NCBI RefSeq assembly: GCF_000828655.1 | Contig: NZ_AP014509.1 | Span: 372,001-436,000, forward strand | DNA from: Thermotoga caldifontis AZM44c09 | GTDB lineage: Bacteria > Thermotogota > Thermotogae > Thermotogales > DSM-5069 | Reading direction: 5' to 3' | Length of the DNA stretch: 64,000 nt | Shown here: piece after piece, positions 58,361 through 64,000 of the stretch | How the letters are laid out: each line of letters opens with the position of its first letter | Numbering within the stretch: position 1 is the stretch's first letter | Translations under genes and position numbers: made by a program | Notes under the pieces: generated by a model | What the model saw: only the letters and a program-made list of their open reading frames with translations | Database searches by the model: none | Told to the model about the DNA's origin: nothing

Positions 58361-58456
58361 GATCGAGGAGTTTTCCGTATTCATGGTGGATGGACATCTT
58401 TCGAAACCAACAATTCGTCCGTCGTTAACTCTCCAAGTCTCACAGCAACGTTGCGA
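58361..58456 (-). pseudogene. Degenerate copy of the 3' part of the GH2 gene
   Basis: About 95 bases here match 60216-60312, inside the 3' part of the family 2 glycosidase gene. Both contain GAGTTTTCCGTATTCATGG and CTCTCCAAGTC in the same order with scattered differences and a small insertion. No open frame remains. It marks an old duplication of a glycosidase gene end. Confidence 0.8.
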
Positions 58457-58668
58457 GAAGAGCGCGCCGTCGAGCGTCTCGCTTACAAACATGACAACGA
58501 ATCTGAACGCGAACGTGTTACAGAAGCCCTACTCCCGCTGAAGAGTCTCAAACTGGAAAAAGATCATCGTCTGTGTGATTCATGAGCAACAGTTTGGAAA
58601 GAAAAGAGTAATATTCGAGTACTATTATGAAACGCTTAGAAACACTCAGTAAGTGGGGAGGTGTGTTT

Positions 58669-59874
58669 ATGAATCTCAGAAGGGGGATTTTGCTTCTCGT
58701 CATCTTGGGAATTTTCTCAACACTCTTCGCAGAGGAGGGCATGTCCGTGCGTAGCGTAACTCTTGTTACAAAGGTTTTTCCAGACGTCGAGAGGGTCTTC
58801 GCCGTTGTCATCGAATATCCTGTCGAAATCGACGGTCAAAAGCTTTCACCGAATCAGTTCGTCGTGAGAGCGAAAAGTGGTGATACCTATTCTCCAAGAA
58901 CGATCACAAAAGTCTACGCGAACAACACCGGTGAAGTTTCTTTCAGCGTCTTCAGAAACCGCGGAAAGTACGTGATCTTGGAACTCGACCCTTGGGATCC
59001 AAACGCAGGTACCTTTATTTATGGATCGCCTAATGTGCGTGCAAAACTGGACTACATCGTCTCGCAGCTCGTTCCGATCTTGGATGTGGACGGGAAAGAG
59101 GTTGAACCTTTTGTGTCGAAACAGACGGGTGAAAGGCATCTCATCATCGATGATTTTCTTGCCTTCACTTTCAAAGATGCAGAAAAGAATATTGAAATAG
59201 CTTACAGACTCTTCGTACCAAAAGATGTGGATGCTAACAAGAAATATCCACTGGTTGTCTTCCTGCACGGAGGAGGAGAGAGGGGAACGGACAACTACAT
59301 ACAGCTTGCATCGAACCGTGGGGCAGTTGTCTGGGCGGAGCCAAGACACCAGCAGGTTCATCCGTGCTTCGTCCTTGCACCGCAGTGCCCTCCGAACAGC
59401 TTCTGGTCCCTGGATACGATTCGTGTGGTGGTGAATCTCATAAAGAAACTCAAGAAGGAATACAACATAGACGAAAAGCGAATTTACGTCACCGGACTGT
59501 TCATGGGAGGAGCCGGAACCTGGACTGCCATCATGGAATTTCCTGAACTCTTCGCGGCGGCGATACCGATATGTGGAGGAGGAGACGTCAACAAAGTTGA
59601 AAGGATAAAGGACATACCTATCTGGGTCTTCCACGCGGAAGATGATCCCGTTGTTCCGGTGGCAAGCTCTCGAATTCTTGTCAAGAAGCTCGCAGAGATC
59701 GGTGGAAAGGTCAGATACACCGAATACGAGAAAGGATTCGTGCTGAGATACTTGAAACAACTTGGGTGGAGAACTGACAACCCTGGACTCGAAGACTGGG
59801 TACCTCATTCGTCTTGGCAACCCACCTACGATAATCAAGAAGTGATAGAATGGCTGTTCTCACAGAGTAAATAA
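58669..59874 (+). CDS. EstA-like secreted esterase lacking the catalytic serine
   Basis: A 401-residue protein with a signal peptide (MNLRRGILLLVILGIFSTLF), an N-terminal immunoglobulin-like domain (about 30-160) and an alpha/beta-hydrolase domain. It matches the remembered T. maritima EstA over nearly its whole length (VVFLHGGGERGTDNY, FVLAPQCPPNS, MEFPELFAAAIPICGGGD, HAEDDPVVPV). The nucleophile motif GLSMGG reads GLFMGG: residue 278 is Phe (TTC at 59500-59502). The Asp (AEDDP) and His (VPHSSW) remain. A loop after PNSFWSL is shorter than in EstA. ATG 58669 follows GGGGAGGTG. Either it is a non-catalytic binding protein or a recently inactivated gene. Confidence 0.9.
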   Translation: MNLRRGILLLVILGIFSTLFAEEGMSVRSVTLVTKVFPDVERVFAVVIEYPVEIDGQKLSPNQFVVRAKSGDTYSPRTITKVYANNTGEVSFSVFRNRGKYVILELDPWDPNAGTFIYGSPNVRAKLDYIVSQLVPILDVDGKEVEPFVSKQTGERHLIIDDFLAFTFKDAEKNIEIAYRLFVPKDVDANKKYPLVVFLHGGGERGTDNYIQLASNRGAVVWAEPRHQQVHPCFVLAPQCPPNSFWSLDTIRVVVNLIKKLKKEYNIDEKRIYVTGLFMGGAGTWTAIMEFPELFAAAIPICGGGDVNKVERIKDIPIWVFHAEDDPVVPVASSRILVKKLAEIGGKVRYTEYEKGFVLRYLKQLGWRTDNPGLEDWVPHSSWQPTYDNQEVIEWLFSQSK

Positions 59875-59893
59875 CTGTGAAAGTCATACTTTC

Positions 59894-59922
59894 AAGAGAG
59901 CCCCTCGCGGGCTCTCTTTTCG
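59894..59922 (+). terminator. Rho-independent terminator of the EstA-like gene
   Basis: AAGAGAGCCC and GGGCTCTCTT pair at 59894-59903 and 59909-59918 with a 5-base loop, followed by TTCG. Confidence 0.85.
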
Positions 59923-60084
59923 ATTCTCAGAGGGTGAGAAGGATGTAACAAACAAACTCATGGGCTTTAAAAGCCGCAAAAAGTTTGGTGGAGAGCCGCG
60001 AACTGACGCAGACCACAGCGATCGTGGCGGATCGTTCGAGAGTTCAGATGAGATGACGATTGTTACTCGAGCAATGAGCGTGAA

Positions 60085-62445
60085 TCAGAGTATTTCTCGG
60101 ATCAAGCTCTCTGAAAGTTCGCAACGTTTCAACGTCGTGAGGATCTGTTTTTTGTGGTCATTTTCCCGAACGTACAGGAGCGATGCACAGGCGTAACCCC
60201 AGCCGATTATCTTACTGATCAAGGAGTTTTCCGTATTCATGGTGGATGGATCCTTCGAAAACAGCAATTTGTCTGTCGCCAGCTCTCCAAGTCCCCAGAG
60301 CAACGCAGCGAGGTTGACGTGCCTTTTTGTGTTGAATATCGTTATGGCGCTCAGCCAGTCTCCAGAAAAGTCGAGCACCCCGTAGATCTTATCGTTTTCG
60401 TTGATGCAGAAAAGTTCATCATCGTTGAAGTTTTCTGCATCCACCCAGACTATGTCTATGTCGTTTCCCTTCTTTTTTCCAAGCACCATCACCGGATAGA
60501 AGTTTCGACTCAGAAGTTCTTCACCTTCGAAGAGCTCCAGAAAAACGTACTGCGCATTCGGCTCGATCTGAGCCTGTACGTTTGCAACTTTCTGTGCCGA
60601 CCAAGGTTCCAGTTTCACACAAACCTTCTTCAGAATGTTCCTTTCTGTTCGAACCAAGAGTTCGGCTTCCAGTTGCTTTAAGGTGTTGTTCACAGCGTAA
60701 ATCTGAGCCCGGTACTCCTCAGCTTCGAGCAGTATCGATCTGTGATCGGGCACAACGCACACCACAGGTTGATTGATCGTCTTCATCAGATGGTGGAAGA
60801 ACTTCGGAGATCTGTTGTAATCCAGCAGGCCGTTCGCCTCCCAGGCGATGTCGGAGAACTCGGTGATCACGTAACCACTTATCGTGGATTGTAAGCGTAT
60901 CGCTTCAGCCTGATATTTCAATCCGAAGAACTGATGTAGCTGTGCTTGGTAGATCAGATCGTCCAGGTTGTGAAACTGTGCCATCTTCTCCATCGCCTTG
61001 GCAGGTTCAGAACCTTCAAAGCTTTTACCCATCACGGTGATGGGAAATTTCGACCAATCTTTTGTCCAGCCCTTCGGGTCCGAAAGTCCCCAGACGCCGA
61101 ATTCCGAAACGAGCTTTGGAAGCTTGCGGGTGGGCCTTTCAAGGAAAGTTTCGTAGCTACCAATGGCGAAATCTTCGATTCTCTTTTTCCACTGCTCGTT
61201 GTGGTACGGAAAGGCGTTGTAGAAGTGGTAGTCATCGATGTCGGACACAACGTGGTAGTTCCATGGACAGGCGGAGTTGTCCACGTAGAGACGCGTTGGG
61301 TCTATGGATTTCGCTCTTTCGTAGAGACTCCTTATCCAGTTCTTCGTTTCTTCGGAGGCGTTCTTCGAAAGGTCTATCCCCCAGCTTTCGTTGATCAGGC
61401 TCAGAATCACGAAAGATGGATGGTTCACGTGGCGTTTCAGCACGTTTTCCAGAAGGTTCTCCAGATACTTTCTGCCATCTTCATCCAGTTCTCTCGCGTA
61501 CGGAAGATCGATCCATACTAAGATCCCAAGCTCATCCGCGACTTCAAGGTAGTCCTGGTCGGGTACCTTCACGTGATACCTGAGCAGGTTGAGCCCCATC
61601 TCTTTGGCTTTGAGCATCTCGTGGAGGAGCTTTTCCCGCTCTGGAAGAATATAGTGCGTGTCGGGGTAGAAGTTCTGATCGAGCGCTCCGAAGATGTAGA
61701 CAGGTTCCCCGTTGAGGAGTATTTTCCCATCTTCTGCTTCGACGTATCTGAGGCCGAACCTCACCTCCAGCTTTTCATTTGCAAATTCCACGATCAGTCT
61801 GTAGAGTCTCGGATTGGACAGATCCCAGAGCATGGGATTTTCGACTTCGAACGTGAATCTGTCGTGGTTGTAATTCCTTTGCCAGACTTCGCGTCCCAGA
61901 GGATCTATGAGAACGGCTTTGAATTCGTGTGGCTTTCCGTCTGAAAAATGAACTTCGCAGTCGACGGTCCTCAGATCTTTCCTCGGAAGCACCCTGATCG
62001 AATCTACATACGTTTCTTCAACGATCCAGAGCTCAACTTTCTGGACCATTCCACACGCGTTACCGTACCAGTCCTGCTTGCCCGCAACGATGTTGGATTG
62101 CTCTGAAAGATCGACGTCCGAAACGAATATCTTCAGACTGTCTTTCCCGTTGAACCTCAATTGGTCGGTGATGTCCACCTTGAACGCATCGTAGCCGCCC
62201 ACGTGGTGTAACAGCTCAGAATCGTTCACGAAGATCACAGAATCGTAGTCGATCCCATGGAAATAGAGGAGTATTCTCTTCTTTTCGAATCCTCTCAGAT
62301 CGAGCGTTTTTTTGTAGATGACATGATTGCATCGATCTTTCACCTTCTCCCAGGGCACCTCGTGTGGCAGGTTCACTTCACTGTAATGAATTCCATCCAG
62401 AGAGAAGCTCCAGCCCTCGTTCAGGTTCAACCTCAACTTCACCAC
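60085..62445 (-). CDS. Glycoside hydrolase family 2 (beta-galactosidase/glucuronidase/mannosidase type)
   Basis: A 786-residue retaining beta-glycosidase. A jelly-roll sugar-binding domain (about 1-145), an immunoglobulin-like domain (about 150-235) and a TIM barrel follow in order. The acid/base is Glu353 (LSLINESWG) and the nucleophile Glu448 (LVSEFGVWG). KEMGLNLLRYHVKVPD is typical of the barrel. No signal peptide is seen, so it acts on imported sugars. The C-terminal 250 residues are less recognisable. Two permease genes directly upstream (3-base gap) supply the substrate. The sugar is not defined by sequence. A piece of its 3' end is repeated at 58.4 kb. Confidence 0.92.
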   Translation of the reverse strand: MVKLRLNLNEGWSFSLDGIHYSEVNLPHEVPWEKVKDRCNHVIYKKTLDLRGFEKKRILLYFHGIDYDSVIFVNDSELLHHVGGYDAFKVDITDQLRFNGKDSLKIFVSDVDLSEQSNIVAGKQDWYGNACGMVQKVELWIVEETYVDSIRVLPRKDLRTVDCEVHFSDGKPHEFKAVLIDPLGREVWQRNYNHDRFTFEVENPMLWDLSNPRLYRLIVEFANEKLEVRFGLRYVEAEDGKILLNGEPVYIFGALDQNFYPDTHYILPEREKLLHEMLKAKEMGLNLLRYHVKVPDQDYLEVADELGILVWIDLPYARELDEDGRKYLENLLENVLKRHVNHPSFVILSLINESWGIDLSKNASEETKNWIRSLYERAKSIDPTRLYVDNSACPWNYHVVSDIDDYHFYNAFPYHNEQWKKRIEDFAIGSYETFLERPTRKLPKLVSEFGVWGLSDPKGWTKDWSKFPITVMGKSFEGSEPAKAMEKMAQFHNLDDLIYQAQLHQFFGLKYQAEAIRLQSTISGYVITEFSDIAWEANGLLDYNRSPKFFHHLMKTINQPVVCVVPDHRSILLEAEEYRAQIYAVNNTLKQLEAELLVRTERNILKKVCVKLEPWSAQKVANVQAQIEPNAQYVFLELFEGEELLSRNFYPVMVLGKKKGNDIDIVWVDAENFNDDELFCINENDKIYGVLDFSGDWLSAITIFNTKRHVNLAALLWGLGELATDKLLFSKDPSTMNTENSLISKIIGWGYACASLLYVRENDHKKQILTTLKRCELSESLIREIL

Positions 62446-62448
62446 CCC

Positions 62449-63255
62449 TCACCTGAGACTCAGCACCACTCCACGTGTCAAATACCTTTGCATGAAGACG
62501 TAAACCACGATCACAGGTAAGGAAGCTATGACGTTTGCCGCCATTATAGGTCCATAGCGTATGTTCACATCCGAGCCAGCGAGTGCCACCAAACCTACCG
62601 GTAACGTGTACATCTTGTCAGAAGTCATCACTATGAGTGGCCAGAAGAAGTCGTTCCAGATCCATGTGAAGTGTAGGACCGCCACGGTCACCACCGCGGG
62701 AAGCGACATGGGCAGGATCACCTTCAGCATGATGTCGAGTTCGCTCGCTCCATCCAGACGTGCGGCTTCTTCGTAATCCAAGGGTATCGCCTTCATGAAT
62801 TGCGAGAGTATGAACACGGCCATCGAAGAAGGCAGGGCGGGGATGATTATGCCGAGCAGGTTGTTCACCAAACCGAACTTTCTGACCACCAGATACAGCG
62901 GTATCACGATCGCTGGGGTAGGTATCATGAAACCTGTCAGCGAGAGCAGATACAAAATCCTTCTTCCGGGGAATTCCATTCGACTCACCGCATAAGCCGC
63001 AGGAATGCAGATCACAAGGATGCCCACCGTTGCCCCCACGGACGAGATCAAGCTGTTCGTGAACCAGGCCCTCATTTTGGCTCTCTGAAGAACTATCTTG
63101 TAATTCTCCACGAACCATTGGCTCGGTATCCACTTGCCGGCGAGTATGTCCTTCTCGGTTTGAAAGTAAGCCAAGCTCATCCATATGAGTGGTACAAGAT
63201 ACAGCAAAGCGAGTGCGACCGCAAAGATCGTGAGTAGATACTTTTTGAGTCTCAT
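62449..63255 (-). CDS. Sugar ABC transporter permease, MalG type
   Basis: A 268-residue CUT1 permease with about six membrane segments and the EAA loop IPLDYEEAARLDGASELDIM followed by LKVILPMSLPA; FTWIWNDFFWPLIVMTSDKM and the end RYLTRGVVLSL are typical. It abuts the next permease gene (63256) and the glycosidase gene (62445), forming an operon for uptake and hydrolysis of a beta-glycoside. Confidence 0.94.
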   Translation of the reverse strand: MRLKKYLLTIFAVALALLYLVPLIWMSLAYFQTEKDILAGKWIPSQWFVENYKIVLQRAKMRAWFTNSLISSVGATVGILVICIPAAYAVSRMEFPGRRILYLLSLTGFMIPTPAIVIPLYLVVRKFGLVNNLLGIIIPALPSSMAVFILSQFMKAIPLDYEEAARLDGASELDIMLKVILPMSLPAVVTVAVLHFTWIWNDFFWPLIVMTSDKMYTLPVGLVALAGSDVNIRYGPIMAANVIASLPVIVVYVFMQRYLTRGVVLSLR

Positions 63256-64000
63256 TCATATCAGCTCCTCTTTGGCAGAGGTCATCATGAGACGGAGCTG
63301 TAAGTATGCGAACACGAGCATGACCAGGAAAAGCACGAAAGCCATGGCCTGCGCGTAGCCCATACGGAAGTATCGAAAGCCTTGTTCATACACGTACTGC
63401 ATCAAGGTTCTGGTCCTACCGGCAGGCCCTCCACCGGTCATTATGTACACCTGACCGAAGATCTGTAACGATGCGATGATCTGTGTAACGAGTACCAGCA
63501 CATGAACTCGCTTGAGGAGGGGAATCGTTATGTAGAACATTCTTTGGAAACCGTTCGCCCCATCCAACTCGGCTGCTTCGTAGTAAGAAGCAGGAATCTG
63601 CTGGAGACCCGCAAGGTAAAGTACAATACAAAAACCAATTGTCCACCAAACTGTGGTGATGACGATCGCCGGCATCGCCCACACTGGGTCTGCTAACCAG
63701 TTGATGGGTTGAAGCCCAACGGCTTTCATCATCCTTCCGATCAATCCAAAGTACGGGTTGTACAGCATTTGCCAGGTCAGACAAACCACGGATATGGTGA
63801 GTGTGTAAGGCAGATAAAAAGCGCTCCTGAGAAAACCTTTGAAACTGATCCTTGAATTTATCAACAAGGCTATGAGGAAGGAGAGTACCACGATTGGTGG
63901 CACCGTCAATATGACGAAATAGACTGTGTGCCACAGGCTCGACCAGAAAACTTTATCAGACATCATTCTTGTGAAATTTCCGAGGCCAATGTATTTCGGA
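63256..64000 (-). CDS. Sugar ABC transporter permease, MalF type (N-terminus beyond window)
   Basis: At least 248 residues of a CUT1 permease. The frame is open to the right edge, where it reads PKYIGLGNFTRMMSDKVFWS, a typical periplasmic segment near residue 50, so about 50 residues are missing. The EAA loop is IPASYYEAAELDGANGFQRM followed by FYITIPLLKR, and VYIMTGGGPAGRTRTLMQYV is the usual MalF-type motif. A binding-protein gene is expected further right. Confidence 0.92.
   Translation of the reverse strand, partial: PKYIGLGNFTRMMSDKVFWSSLWHTVYFVILTVPPIVVLSFLIALLINSRISFKGFLRSAFYLPYTLTISVVCLTWQMLYNPYFGLIGRMMKAVGLQPINWLADPVWAMPAIVITTVWWTIGFCIVLYLAGLQQIPASYYEAAELDGANGFQRMFYITIPLLKRVHVLVLVTQIIASLQIFGQVYIMTGGGPAGRTRTLMQYVYEQGFRYFRMGYAQAMAFVLFLVMLVFAYLQLRLMMTSAKEELI

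Noticed and set aside
1-64000. CRISPR arrays, insertion sequences, rRNA genes
   Set aside because: No regularly spaced repeats, transposase motifs, terminal inverted repeats or rRNA stretches were seen on reading both strands.

Overview
The window looks like a chromosome segment of a thermophilic Thermotogota bacterium, most likely Pseudothermotoga-like. The signs are protein sequences close to remembered Thermotoga maritima proteins (an EstA homologue, the Pgi and Apt starts, a TalC-type transaldolase), charge-rich proteins (many Glu, Lys, Arg), dense operons with 4-base overlaps, strong GG-rich Shine-Dalgarno sites, and a base composition near 50% GC by eye. No transposase, integrase, CRISPR array or rRNA operon was seen. 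One tRNA gene (Ser, anticodon CGA) is present.

Region 1 (1-10.8 kb, minus strand) is the most striking part. One operon runs from a LacI-type operator/promoter at 10.74-10.79 kb through a sugar ABC importer (binding protein and two permeases), a TalC-like transaldolase, a SuyA/SuyB-like sulfolactate sulfo-lyase, an aldehyde dehydrogenase, a YihQ-like family 31 sulfoquinovosidase and a fucose/arabinose-isomerase-like protein, to a LacI regulator. Read as a pathway: sulfoquinovoside is imported and hydrolysed to sulfoquinovose, isomerised to sulfofructose, split by the transaldolase to sulfolactaldehyde plus fructose 6-phosphate, oxidised to sulfolactate and desulfonated to pyruvate and sulfite. 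That would be a complete sulfo-transaldolase pathway with desulfonation in one operon of a thermophile. Two features need testing: the sulfonate-binding Arg of the sulfoquinovosidase is Gln, and SuyAB enzymes are known to be (R)-specific while this route should make (S)-sulfolactate.

Region 2 (10.8-16.7 kb, minus) holds a panC relic, a small coupled ORF, a dicarboxylate/glutamate symporter, a lipoprotein subtilisin and a fibronectin-type lipoprotein, and a GNAT acetyltransferase. Region 3 (16.7-25.2 kb, plus) is mostly housekeeping: rpmB, apt, pgi, a small unknown gene, coaE with an apparent CTG start, an orphan sugar-binding protein, a Kdd-like lysine-fermentation dehydrogenase, an iron alcohol dehydrogenase, tRNA-Ser, panC and a DUF5317 membrane protein. 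Region 4 (25.2-28.3 kb, minus) is nagZ-murQ-GntR for muropeptide sugar recycling.

Region 5 (28.4-41.3 kb, plus) begins with an EtfB-EtfA-FAD dehydrogenase set of the bifurcating lactate dehydrogenase type. A GntR regulator, a tripartite tricarboxylate transporter (TctA-C-B order), a LarA-type racemase, two D-2-hydroxyacid dehydrogenases, a DapA-type and an HpaI-type aldolase and a TIM-barrel isomerase follow; together they suggest alpha-hydroxyacid or sugar-acid catabolism. Region 6 (41.3-50.6 kb, minus) has an NhaC antiporter and a peptide ABC importer (opp) with an embedded NlpC/P60 peptidase and meso-diaminopimelate dehydrogenase upstream, which fits uptake and breakdown of cell-wall peptides. 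Region 7 (50.6-54.4 kb) looks AT-richer by eye and carries a GntP permease, a ClC exchanger and a truncated sugar permease. Region 8 (54.5-64 kb) has a YfcC transporter and M20 peptidase, a LacI regulator, an EstA-like esterase that has lost its catalytic serine, and a family 2 glycosidase with two ABC permeases that run off the right edge.
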